From Salinimicrobium sp050750585 (GTDB lineage: Bacteria > Bacteroidota > Bacteroidia > Flavobacteriales > Flavobacteriaceae), in NCBI RefSeq assembly GCF_050750585.1, contig NZ_JBOJLM010000018.1, forward strand, positions 3,619 to 67,618: a stretch of 64,000 nt of DNA, read 5' to 3'. This document shows positions 1 through 8,179 of the stretch, one piece after another. The position numbers and the translations under genes are program-made. The first letter of the stretch is position 1. The number at the start of each line of letters is the position of its first letter. The notes beneath the pieces are model-generated. The model was given only the letters and a program-made list of their open reading frames with translations. It made no database searches and was not told the origin of the DNA.

Positions 1-1201
1 ATTTTTTAGCTTCTGTGGACATTATTTGAATTTCTATTTCATTCTTCATTAAGTCACATATTTTCATAATATCCACTGACCTACGACCACTGACTACTGA
101 CAACCCATTTTCCCCCTCATGATTCTCACTTTCCACGCGGCTCCCACTAAGAGTATTCCCGGAAATAAGCATTCCTCTGGAGCCGCCTCCAAGCATCCAA
201 GGTACACAACTCACCGGAGTGGAGATGGGAATGCAGCCAAAGAACATTGCTTCGGCTATGGCTTTAGGCCATCCTTCAGACTTTGATGGCAGTATCACAA
301 AATGGGCTTTTTGATAAGCTTCTTTTAATTCTTCCAGAGATCGGTTTCCTTTAATACTTATTAATTGTTCTAAATGATTTTCCCTTACATAGGCTTCCAG
401 CTTCTCTCTTTCCGGGCCATCACCATATAGTTCCAATTTCATTGGAATATAGCTGGCGTGGATATCCTGATCCGTGCCTTCTCTCAATTTTAAATTAAGT
501 TTTTCCACGAGTTTAATGGCCTCCAGTGGCCGCTTTCCCTCCACCAGGTTTCCAACAAACAGGAAAATAAAAGGTTCCGAAAATACCTTTTTTGGCACCT
601 CAGTTTTTTCTCTCTCTGAAAAGGAAGCTGTAAAAAAAGGTACAATATTATTCGACTGCTTCGGCCATTCCCCGTAAACCAGTACCTGCATATTCCTTGT
701 CAAAAATGTGTTGCTCAAAAGCCATTTTTGGAACCTGTAGCTCCAGGGCTGTTTCGCCTCTGGATCCCAGTTGCCGGCATATTTAGCCGATTTTGGTTTG
801 GATGGAAAAAAGATCTGGCAAATACAAGCCAGCAAACCAATATTCCCCGGACACCGCAGATGCAAATGATCTGCCCTCTTCATTGCTCCCAATATCTTGT
901 AGAGTATATATGGAATTTTTATAATAGCCTTTACAGCACCCTTCAGGTTCAGGAAATGAAAGGAAGGTATTCTGGTGAAATTTAAATGAGAATGTTGATA
1001 AGCTTTCCCATTAAAACTCCCCCTATGGAGGTCGGGGGGCTTCTCCCCCTTGGTCCCGATAGCTTTCGGGAGGGGGGCTACAACCTCCACCTCCTCCATA
1101 TGCTTCAGCCACACATCCATCTCCCGCACATAAGGAGCATAGGCGAAATACTGCCCCTCCCGCTCACTATGTTCTACATGGGTGAAGATCGCAAACCTCA
1201 T
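1..1201 (-). CDS. Glycosyltransferase, GT-B fold (GT4-like), partial
   Basis: This reading frame is open from the ATG at 1201 to the window edge, so the C-terminus is missing. It starts with MRFAIFTHVEHSEREG. Later it carries a typical GT4 nucleotide-sugar region: FLFVGNLVEGKRPLEAIKLV, then LELYGDGPEREKLEAYV, then VILPSKSEGWPKAIAEAMFF. A retaining glycosyltransferase using a nucleotide sugar is the likely role. Its ATG directly abuts the stop of the upstream methyltransferase, so the two are translationally linked. Two stretches of repeat DNA lie in frame inside it (residues about 42-63 and 364-380). The donor and acceptor are unknown. Confidence 0.85.
   Translation of the reverse strand, partial: MRFAIFTHVEHSEREGQYFAYAPYVREMDVWLKHMEEVEVVAPLPKAIGTKGEKPPDLHRGSFNGKAYQHSHLNFTRIPSFHFLNLKGAVKAIIKIPYILYKILGAMKRADHLHLRCPGNIGLLACICQIFFPSKPKSAKYAGNWDPEAKQPWSYRFQKWLLSNTFLTRNMQVLVYGEWPKQSNNIVPFFTASFSEREKTEVPKKVFSEPFIFLFVGNLVEGKRPLEAIKLVEKLNLKLREGTDQDIHASYIPMKLELYGDGPEREKLEAYVRENHLEQLISIKGNRSLEELKEAYQKAHFVILPSKSEGWPKAIAEAMFFGCIPISTPVSCVPWMLGGGSRGMLISGNTLSGSRVESENHEGENGLSVVSGRRSVDIMKICDLMKNEIEIQIMSTEAKK
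62..112. repeat. Phrase repeat inside a coding frame
   Basis: The segment contains ccactgacctacgaccactg followed by actactgacaac, the same type of short word repeat seen between genes elsewhere in the window. It is read in frame by the partial glycosyltransferase as roughly LSVVSGRRSVDIM. This lies past the conserved GT4 motifs, so it may be tolerated near the C-terminus. Confidence 0.5.
1012..1082. repeat. Palindromic repeat inserted in a glycosyltransferase frame
   Basis: A GC-rich block with a core tcccgatagctttcggga and flanking cccct and gggggg runs, unlike the surrounding AT-rich sequence. It has the look of the small palindromic repeats common between genes in Bacteroidota. It is in frame (about residues 42-63 of the partial glycosyltransferase) and adds a Pro/Lys/Gly-rich stretch without a stop. 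Confidence 0.6.
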
Positions 1202-2014
1202 CTATTTCTTTTTTTGCATCAGCATGCTCAAATGCATGCAGCTGAACATATGCTCATCATCTACCGCCGAACGCTCCCAATCTTCGCGGTGCCATGCGGC
1301 AGCTTTCTGTACTTTTTTTTCCTGAGAAACCGGCAGAATATTGAGGAGCGCCGTCCACTTGGTCTTTCCCAGAACCGCTCTTCTTTCTACGATCTTGAAT
1401 TCCTTTGCAAAGCTGTAATAAGTCTTTCTGGTAAAAGGCCATTCCCAGGCCCTGTCACTTTGGAAGGGACGATAGATCCTGCGGATCGTTTTAATAGGTA
1501 AACTTGTTTCCAGCGGATCGTGACTAATAATTATTCCATCCTGATTAAGCTTTTCCTTCAGTTTCAGAATGAGTTGATCTACATCTTTAAAGTGGTGCAG
1601 CACTCCATAAGCATAGATAAGATCAAAGTCTGTTTCTTCAAAAGCTTCAGAAAGAAAATCGTTTACTTCGGCCCTGGCGCCGGGAATATTTTTAAGCCGC
1701 CTGTCCAGGTTCTCAATTCCTTTTGGGCTAAGATCAATGCCCAGGTAGCTTTTTGAATGTTCAGCCAGATAAAAACTAAGGGAATTTCCCGCATAACAGC
1801 CCAGGTCCAACACTTTCTTTTCTGAAAGATCACCAAACCAGGATTTATGTAGATTATAAATATCGGCTTCGATTCCTACCTTCTTCTTGATACGGTTAAG
1901 AGCCCCATTCCGCAGGTAAGACCACAGTCGGGTAGGAAAATTTTTCCTCTTGGAATCATAGAATTCCCGCTGTCGTTGATTTACTGTTGGCTGCTTCTTC
2001 TGCTTCATGATCAT
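1202..2014 (-). CDS. Class I SAM-dependent methyltransferase
   Basis: A 270-residue protein with SAM-binding motif I VLDLGCYAG at residues 68-76, an acidic ribose-binding position (GIDLS), and a YAYGVLHHF segment typical of the Methyltransf_11/25 families. It probably methylates a sugar hydroxyl or a small precursor in polysaccharide synthesis. It ends exactly where the downstream glycosyltransferase begins and lies 25 bases after the propeller-type gene upstream. The sequence does not show which substrate is used. Confidence 0.85.
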   Translation of the reverse strand: MIMKQKKQPTVNQRQREFYDSKRKNFPTRLWSYLRNGALNRIKKKVGIEADIYNLHKSWFGDLSEKKVLDLGCYAGNSLSFYLAEHSKSYLGIDLSPKGIENLDRRLKNIPGARAEVNDFLSEAFEETDFDLIYAYGVLHHFKDVDQLILKLKEKLNQDGIIISHDPLETSLPIKTIRRIYRPFQSDRAWEWPFTRKTYYSFAKEFKIVERRAVLGKTKWTALLNILPVSQEKKVQKAAAWHREDWERSAVDDEHMFSCMHLSMLMQKKK

Positions 2015-2039
2015 TGTTCCAAATAAGAACTTTTACTAA

Positions 2040-3035
2040 TTAAAACCCCAGGTAATTATATAGATCTACCAGGTTCCATTTCACCGCTCTTTTATACTGA
2101 AGTTCCTTATCCTCCCCGGTAATTATATTTCCATCATAAACCATATAATAACCCCCTTCAGGCATTTGCTGCGCATCCAGATGATGCATCCCTCTTCCAA
2201 ACCACTTAATCTCTTCCTGGGGTTTCAGGAGTAGCTTATCTGCCAGTTCAAATTTATATGCTTCGGAAGTAATAAGCAGTTTATATAAAGAGATCCCGGT
2301 ACCGTAACCTTCTGAATGGTTTTGAAGTGGAAGATACCAGACTTCATCAACTGAAACAAATCTTCCTCCGGGTCTGCTTTCATTCCCCCACCGGGGTTCA
2401 AATTCTTTTACTTCTTTCCATTTTCCGGTAAGGGAGTCTGCAGTAAACATTATCTGTTTTAGCTTGTCATCTACTGTTACGATTAAGTTCAGATCATCAC
2501 TCAGAAGAATGGAAGCATCCTTTAAAGCCCTATCTTTTATCAGGGTATCCTCAACCTTCCAGGAGTAAGGAAATTTTTCAGCTTTATAGAGAAGTACCTG
2601 ATTTGCCCCTTTGGTTTCAGGCAACATATAAAAATCCTCTTCATGCCGGAAGACCTGAGGGTAAGAAAGGTGAAAAGTTTCATCCAGAACAATTCCATTA
2701 TAGCTATAGTCAACCCCATCTTCCGAAGTAAAAAGAGCAATATTTGCATTATCCTTCCCTTTGATCTCTGTAAAAAGATAAAATGTGCCTTCGTCCCTTA
2801 TAAAGAAAGGATCGGCTATATAGGATATTTCTTCTGTGGTACTGCTGTTCACCTGTTGATGGGTAATTATATTCAATGGAATGATCTTCAAACCTGAAAT
2901 TTGAGAAGCTGTTTGATAACCAACCGACCAGTTCCCTCCCGGGGCGACCATAAAAGGATACCTGTAGTTCATTATTAGAATGATTAACAACAAAACTCCT
3001 AAGAATCCCAGGAAAAACAGCCCTCCTCTCTTCAT
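2040..3035 (-). CDS. Membrane-anchored beta-propeller protein resembling the GINT1 N-terminal domain
   Basis: A 331-residue protein with an N-terminal hydrophobic helix (about residues 5-25) and then repeated blade-like motifs: ADPFFIRDEGTFYLFTEI, FHLSYPQVFRHEEDFYMLPE, and a glycine-rich GRGMHHLDAQ near the end. The pattern resembles the five-bladed propeller domain found in GINT1-type glycosyltransferases and in some bacterial formyltransferase fusions; this match is from memory. No catalytic residues are assigned. The position among glycosyltransferases suggests sugar binding or modification at the membrane. Glycosidase-like (GH43-fold) activity is an alternative. Confidence 0.6.
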   Translation of the reverse strand: MKRGGLFFLGFLGVLLLIILIMNYRYPFMVAPGGNWSVGYQTASQISGLKIIPLNIITHQQVNSSTTEEISYIADPFFIRDEGTFYLFTEIKGKDNANIALFTSEDGVDYSYNGIVLDETFHLSYPQVFRHEEDFYMLPETKGANQVLLYKAEKFPYSWKVEDTLIKDRALKDASILLSDDLNLIVTVDDKLKQIMFTADSLTGKWKEVKEFEPRWGNESRPGGRFVSVDEVWYLPLQNHSEGYGTGISLYKLLITSEAYKFELADKLLLKPQEEIKWFGRGMHHLDAQQMPEGGYYMVYDGNIITGEDKELQYKRAVKWNLVDLYNYLGF

Positions 3036-3056
3036 TTTTCTTCCCCGATATATAGC

Positions 3057-3839
3057 TTAAGCCTTAACATTCCCCTGAAAATTAGAGAAATTCCTTGTCT
3101 CCACCTTACTCTTATATAGTTTATCAAGAAACACTCCTACGAGTTCCCTGTTTTTTTGGGACTTCACACTTCGTCCCAGAGGGGAATCCTTATTAAAATA
3201 TTTATCTCCCCCAATGCCCATATCCAGCCCATAAACTTCCAGAGGTTTATTTTCAAGGTATGCCAGTAAAGCAGCAAACACCAGGGTATTAAAACCAGAA
3301 TTCACCCTGTAGTGCCTGTAATCAAAAGCCTCCAGCAAAAGCGTTTCAACCTGGTTATAAACAGGCTGTAGGTCCTCTTCACCTTTATTGGTAATTAGAA
3401 ATTCTCTTTTTTTCCTGGAATAGTGATTCAAATATTTACAGGTAAGCCTGTATATTTTGTGCGAATGTGGATTGTTGTAGTTATACCAGAAGATACTTCC
3501 TTTCCAGCCACTCCTACCTTCATAGGTCTTTAAATATCTGGTAAGGTAAAACATATCATAAAGCATGTACACATGAGGAAGATCCTGCACCAGTCTTAAA
3601 GAGTCATTACAGGTAAAGTACAGGCTCCCCTGTTCGTTTGACATTTTTGAGGCAGAAGGGCCACTGGCTGCGACCACGATCTTTTTATAACTTTTTATCT
3701 CCAGGTATTCTATGACGGCATTAAGATCCTTAAATTCAGAGTAGTCAAGCTGTTCCTTTTTTACTGAAGCAGGGAAAGGTTTTATCCTGTGAAAGAAATG
3801 CTGATAATTCCGCGATCTGAAGAGTGATTTAAAATCCAT
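3057..3839 (-). CDS. Putative GT42-like (sialyltransferase-fold) protein
   Basis: A 260-residue protein whose motif order resembles the Campylobacter Cst-II family: a nucleotide-binding VVAASGPSA (residues 55-63), FTCNDS (75-80), and SGFNTLVFAALLAYL followed by VYGLDMGIGG (181-211), comparable to the family's SG...GxDF region. It may transfer a CMP-activated nonulosonic acid, which would fit the neuB/neuC/neuA set 33 kb away. It could instead belong to the related DUF115/MptE-like group. It lies 2 bases from the next gene, so it is co-transcribed with the glycosyltransferases around it. Confidence 0.5.
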   Translation of the reverse strand: MDFKSLFRSRNYQHFFHRIKPFPASVKKEQLDYSEFKDLNAVIEYLEIKSYKKIVVAASGPSASKMSNEQGSLYFTCNDSLRLVQDLPHVYMLYDMFYLTRYLKTYEGRSGWKGSIFWYNYNNPHSHKIYRLTCKYLNHYSRKKREFLITNKGEEDLQPVYNQVETLLLEAFDYRHYRVNSGFNTLVFAALLAYLENKPLEVYGLDMGIGGDKYFNKDSPLGRSVKSQKNRELVGVFLDKLYKSKVETRNFSNFQGNVKA

Positions 3840-3841
3840 GC

Positions 3842-4858
3842 CTATCTTACGGAATTTTTAAATTTTGAGTCCGGCCGCTCAAACAGCAAACTCCACCATC
3901 CTGCGATCCTGCCGAGACTTTCTGTAAATGCTTCTTTCTTTTTCGAGGTATTAAAAATGTTACCAAGGCGAACCAAAGTAAGTAAAAAAGAGGTGCCGTG
4001 CCACTTCAGTTTAACTTTTGAGGAAGGCTTTGCATGCCTTAGTCTCCATACATACCAGCCATTTCTAACTACCATTTTCCCATACCTGAATTTGTTAGGC
4101 CTACCCGCTTCGTCGTGATAATGTTCAAGTTTTGCTGCTGTATTCACATATAATTTTCCTTTCCTGGAGACCCTAAGAGAAAAATCGGCATCTTCATAAA
4201 GGCCATATCCTTCGAAGAAAGGGGAAAATTGGAATTCTGAAAAAACCTGTTTCCGGTAAGAAGCAATACCTCCCATTAACATTTCTACTTCATATGCTTT
4301 TCCCGAGGGGGGAAGAAATCCGGCAGAATAACCATGAGAAAATTCGGGCATATAACCGGGAGGTACATCGGGTTGCAGCCCAAATTTTCGACGTAATAAA
4401 AACCTGCCGCCTTCTTTTCGCACCCATCCGTCAAAAATGAATTCTCCAAAAGATGGCGTATAATTCTCCCCCACTTCTTTCCATTGAGTTTCGTTTACTG
4501 TATATCCTGAAACTCCCAACGCCTGAGGAAAACTTTGGTAAGTGCCCAGGATCTCCTCAAAATAAGTTGGACCTATAACCACATCATCATCCAGAAAAAA
4601 TACTATTTCTATTTGTGGATCTAATTTAGAAATTCCAAAATTCCGCTGTCTCGTTAATCCTCTATCCTCTTCACCCACCTTAAAATACTCAAGCTTAGTA
4701 AATTCCTGCTGCGGCAGTGAGTTTTTGGTATGATCATCCAGGGAACCATCTACCACCAGGATTTGATCGGGATAAACAGTTTGGTCCTTGACCGACCGCA
4801 ACAATTTAATTATCGCCTCCGGTCGCTGATAGGTGCAAATGATCAAACCAGATTTCAT
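3842..4858 (-). CDS. Family 2 glycosyltransferase
   Basis: A GT-A enzyme of 338 residues: IICTYQRPEAIIKLLRSVKD at the N-terminus, VVDGSLDD at about 35-42, and the metal-binding FFLDDDVV with Asp90-92. The region around DADFSLRVSRKG matches the usual acceptor-side ED/D motif. Inverting transfer from a nucleotide sugar on the cytoplasmic side is expected. It shares 4 bases with the upstream gene (ATG within the previous stop region), so the two are probably translationally coupled. Confidence 0.88.
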   Translation of the reverse strand: MKSGLIICTYQRPEAIIKLLRSVKDQTVYPDQILVVDGSLDDHTKNSLPQQEFTKLEYFKVGEEDRGLTRQRNFGISKLDPQIEIVFFLDDDVVIGPTYFEEILGTYQSFPQALGVSGYTVNETQWKEVGENYTPSFGEFIFDGWVRKEGGRFLLRRKFGLQPDVPPGYMPEFSHGYSAGFLPPSGKAYEVEMLMGGIASYRKQVFSEFQFSPFFEGYGLYEDADFSLRVSRKGKLYVNTAAKLEHYHDEAGRPNKFRYGKMVVRNGWYVWRLRHAKPSSKVKLKWHGTSFLLTLVRLGNIFNTSKKKEAFTESLGRIAGWWSLLFERPDSKFKNSVR

Positions 4859-6420
4859 ATTGTTCTATCTTTAAGGGTTCTTTCCAGCAGCAATAACTTC
4901 CTGGCCCAGGTTTTACTCTTCTTCCAGCTTTCTCGCATTTCCCTGTTATACTTAAACGGATTTTTGACAGCTTGCTTATTGTAATATTTAAGAAGCAGGG
5001 AAGTCTTAAAACCCATTAGCTGTTCTTTTGAATAGTATTTTAGCGCATAAGCCATTAGAGTTGGTGATGGTTTTGGTTTAATACGCTCCTTTTCCCAATC
5101 CATATTGGTTTTTTCCCGAAAGCCTCCGGTCTCTGCCTTAATATGATGGATTACAAGCCCGGGATGGTATATGATATCACAACCCAGGTTACGCAACTGC
5201 ATCCCATAATCCATATCTTCACCATATCCATGTTCAAAGGCAGGTGAGAATTTTACGCTCCGGGCGAATTCTGCGAGCACAACACTATTTCCGGCCCCAA
5301 AAGTACCCCATTGCTTTGGCACTGTAAAGTTCTTTTTTTCTCCAGATTGCAGATAACTGGTGGTCAAACCATCAACGCCGAATTTTTTAATTTCCTTAAA
5401 AATATTTTCCAGTAAGTCTTTATCGAAGCGTTGGTCATCGTCAGAAAAGAATACCCAGTCGGCAGTAGTTTCAGCCAGAGCGAGATTTCGTGCGTTACAT
5501 GCTCCTGTGCGGTGAATGAAATGGTGAATGATCTCAAAGGGCCACTTTTCCTTTTTAAGGTAATCAAGATCAGAAACAGAATTGGAATCGGGATTTTGTT
5601 CTACTATGATCAGCTTACGCGGAAGTAGGGTTTGTTCTGTAAAATCCTTTAGCACATTGTACAAGTGGTCCCGCCTCCCCATGGTGGGAATGATCACATC
5701 TATTGCCTCAGAAACTTCCGGAAACCTGCAGGATGAGACAGTAATTTCAGAAAGATCCACTTTTTTCTGAAAATATTTCTCTGTTTTAAATCCCTTAAGG
5801 AGAGATTTTACGGGAAACTTCTTCTCGTATTTATACAAGCACCATATTAAGATCATCAACCACACAGAGTTATAGTGCTGGTAAACAAAGGTAAAAAGCT
5901 GGTGTCTGGAAGCGGTGTGAACTACAGGTTTAGCCGGAGGCTCTTTCACAAGGCCTGGTGAACTGTAACAGAAAAGGGAATTTTGCTGCCCAAGTTTTGC
6001 AACAGAATTTATAAGGTATTCAAAGTCCCTGACCCGATTCATTGAAGGCTTAAATAGCAGCAATACCTTCGCATGCACCCCCCCCACATCCCGGCTCATC
6101 CTCCAGGTACCATAGAATACGTCCCGGTTAAGATTAGCAAATGGCAGCTGCTCTACATACCCAATACTCTCAGGTAAAAAGGTAGACTCCACAGCATAGG
6201 ATGCCATGATCAAATCGTGGTGAAAAATCTTCTTCCATTCTTCAAGATCCAATTGCTCCGAATGAGCTTCCTCGCACCAGCCTAATAGTTCATTAGGAAA
6301 ACGCCCGGCAAGTTCCCATAAAGCAGCTGTACAGCTTTTACTTTTCAGATTTATCTCCTCCCCGTTAGAAGAAATCACTTTCACAGGAACAAGGGCTCTT
6401 TTATGAACGAGGATCTTCAA
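4855..6420 (-). CDS. Two-domain protein with C-terminal family 2 glycosyltransferase
   Basis: At 521 residues it is much longer than a simple GT2. The catalytic GT-A domain starts near residue 240 (DVIIPTMGRRDHLYN), has FFSDDDQ at 324-330 and GYGEDMDYGMQLRNLGCDII further on. The first 220 residues (containing GTWRMSRDVGGVHAKVLLLF at 104-123) have no motif I can name; they could be a degenerate second glycosyltransferase domain. A hydrophobic stretch near 186-196 separates the halves. It overlaps the downstream GT2 by 4 bases, suggesting the two act in sequence. Confidence 0.8.
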   Translation of the reverse strand: MKILVHKRALVPVKVISSNGEEINLKSKSCTAALWELAGRFPNELLGWCEEAHSEQLDLEEWKKIFHHDLIMASYAVESTFLPESIGYVEQLPFANLNRDVFYGTWRMSRDVGGVHAKVLLLFKPSMNRVRDFEYLINSVAKLGQQNSLFCYSSPGLVKEPPAKPVVHTASRHQLFTFVYQHYNSVWLMILIWCLYKYEKKFPVKSLLKGFKTEKYFQKKVDLSEITVSSCRFPEVSEAIDVIIPTMGRRDHLYNVLKDFTEQTLLPRKLIIVEQNPDSNSVSDLDYLKKEKWPFEIIHHFIHRTGACNARNLALAETTADWVFFSDDDQRFDKDLLENIFKEIKKFGVDGLTTSYLQSGEKKNFTVPKQWGTFGAGNSVVLAEFARSVKFSPAFEHGYGEDMDYGMQLRNLGCDIIYHPGLVIHHIKAETGGFREKTNMDWEKERIKPKPSPTLMAYALKYYSKEQLMGFKTSLLLKYYNKQAVKNPFKYNREMRESWKKSKTWARKLLLLERTLKDRTI

Positions 6421-6451
6421 ATTCAGGGGCTTTATAACAAAAGTAACACTT

Positions 6452-7090
6452 TCAATACTTACTTAATCTGTATAAGTTTTTAACTTTGGTAGAGATTTTC
6501 TCCTTATAACACCATAAATATTGATGTACTGTAGGCTCTATAAATATAACTTTTAATCCACTCTGCCAATGCTTAACAGGAAAAGGACTATAACTTTTAT
6601 TCTTTTCTGTACTAATGGTGTGAACAGTTAAATGATTGGGAAAAAGATCCTGTAATGTTTTTTGCTGTAGCCCGCGATCCCCTTCAATAGCAATTATACC
6701 ATGTTTCGAAATAAGGGATCTAATTTTACCAAGGTGGGAATCAGTTCCATCAATGATTATCAGATCATATAGATGCTTATCAGGGACAGAACCTAAATCG
6801 GGATAGATAGAAAGTCTCTTGTACTCAGCTCCCAAATTAGCAGGCAATGAAGTGAGGCAAAAGACATTATTTTCAATTCCGACATATTGATTTATTTCAT
6901 CTGCCCTTGTTGCTTTTAATATACTGCCAGCTATGCTCCCAATTCCCAATCCAACTTCAAAGACGTTCTTAACCTTGAAAATTTTAATGATTTCAGCCAG
7001 TTTTAAAATCGCATATTCACCGGCTATATGTTGATTTCCCTCCAGACCGGAAAATTTTTTATAAGAGGTTTTCAAAGAAGAATATTTCAC
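6452..7090 (-). CDS. Class I methyltransferase-like protein
   Basis: A 212-residue protein with VFEVGLGIGSIAGSIL (residues 43-58) in place of SAM motif I, and DLIIIDGTDSHLGKIRSLI as the post-motif II Asp region, resembling O-methyltransferases that act on small molecules or sugars. The glycine pattern is slightly unusual (GLGIGS). It has a 9-base gap from the GT2 upstream. Sugar O-methylation is a reasonable guess; the acceptor is unknown. Confidence 0.7.
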   Translation of the reverse strand: MKYSSLKTSYKKFSGLEGNQHIAGEYAILKLAEIIKIFKVKNVFEVGLGIGSIAGSILKATRADEINQYVGIENNVFCLTSLPANLGAEYKRLSIYPDLGSVPDKHLYDLIIIDGTDSHLGKIRSLISKHGIIAIEGDRGLQQKTLQDLFPNHLTVHTISTEKNKSYSPFPVKHWQSGLKVIFIEPTVHQYLWCYKEKISTKVKNLYRLSKY

Positions 7091-7099
7091 GGAAATTTA

Positions 7100-8179
7100 T
7101 TAAAATTTAATACCTATGGTTATTCCATTAAGATCTTTATGAATGTTATAAAAGTAGGGTTGGTTGCGGTATAAGGAAATAAGATGGAGCAATACCAGGT
7201 CATTTACTTCTTTTAAGGTATAGTATTCAGGGACTTTTTTTCGAAGAATTCTTTTCAAATTATAAAGCAGGGATCTTTGATACTGGCTTTTCTTTATCTC
7301 AATTTTCACAAATTTGTTCTTAAAAGAAGGAAACTGGCCATATAATAGATCATCAATTTTTCTTTTTTCATTATCTAAAGTTATGTCTGGTTTTAACTGA
7401 TCTAAAAATTCAAAATCCTTTTTACTCATAACCACTCCCCACTCTTCACAATTTGTTGCGGTAGTTTTATTCTCAATTGCCCATTGAAGATGTTGATGGT
7501 TGAGCTGTACAATTCCGGTGATTTGAAGGTCCCGGGTCAAAATTTTTTTTTCTTTGCTGCGGTAAGATGAGTGCCACTGGTGCAAGAGCAAAACCTCTTT
7601 ATCTTTATCATAAAATTCAACCTCATAACCGGCATTTTTTAAACGCACGTGTATATCGGTATCCTCGGCACCCCAAAAATGATAGAATTCGTCAAACCCG
7701 CGAAGCTCTTGTAATACTTTTACCGGAAACATAGTTAAGCCGGTTGCTTCCCATGTGCTTTTCCTGAAGTTCCCGGTTGTAAAATGATCCTCCAATACTT
7801 CAACTCCTTCAGCAAGAAATCCCACCTGAAAATAGGTGATTCTTTCATTATCCTGAAGCTGAATGGCCTTTTGGATAAATTCAGGATGAAATATAATATC
7901 CACATCGGCTACAAAACAATAGCCCGATTCCAGTGTCTTTATCACCGAATTTAAAGCACGACTTTTATTCCAGGGTTGATGTTGTGTATAATAATAAATA
8001 TAATCAATAAAAGAATAGCGACCACAAAGCAGCCTCGCCTTTCCGGCTGTTTCAATTTCAGAACCGTAATCAACAAATTTAACTTTGAAATTAGCAGAAG
8101 TTTGTTCTTTAAGGGAAAGAAAAGAATTTTCGACTCTTGTTAAGTTGCGGTTTCGATATGGATATATAATAGTTATCAT
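7100..8179 (-). CDS. Family 2 glycosyltransferase, chondroitin-synthase-like GT-A
   Basis: A 359-residue protein with IIYPYRNRNLTRVENSFLSL at the N-terminus, the DxD motif ADVDIIF (Asp92, Asp94), and RGFDEFYHFWGAEDTDIHVR, the WGxED(T/D)D signature of the galactosyltransferase/GalNAc-transferase-like GT2 branch (Glyco_tranf_2_2 and Glyco_transf_7C). This signature often marks Gal/GalNAc donors, but specificity is not certain. The last 120 residues are charged and unassigned. It overlaps the upstream GT4 by 4 bases. Confidence 0.85.
   Translation of the reverse strand: MITIIYPYRNRNLTRVENSFLSLKEQTSANFKVKFVDYGSEIETAGKARLLCGRYSFIDYIYYYTQHQPWNKSRALNSVIKTLESGYCFVADVDIIFHPEFIQKAIQLQDNERITYFQVGFLAEGVEVLEDHFTTGNFRKSTWEATGLTMFPVKVLQELRGFDEFYHFWGAEDTDIHVRLKNAGYEVEFYDKDKEVLLLHQWHSSYRSKEKKILTRDLQITGIVQLNHQHLQWAIENKTTATNCEEWGVVMSKKDFEFLDQLKPDITLDNEKRKIDDLLYGQFPSFKNKFVKIEIKKSQYQRSLLYNLKRILRKKVPEYYTLKEVNDLVLLHLISLYRNQPYFYNIHKDLNGITIGIKF

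Noticed and set aside
986..1501. A 171-residue plus-strand reading frame
   Set aside because: It is antisense to the partial glycosyltransferase and the methyltransferase, has no family features and contains the translated repeat.
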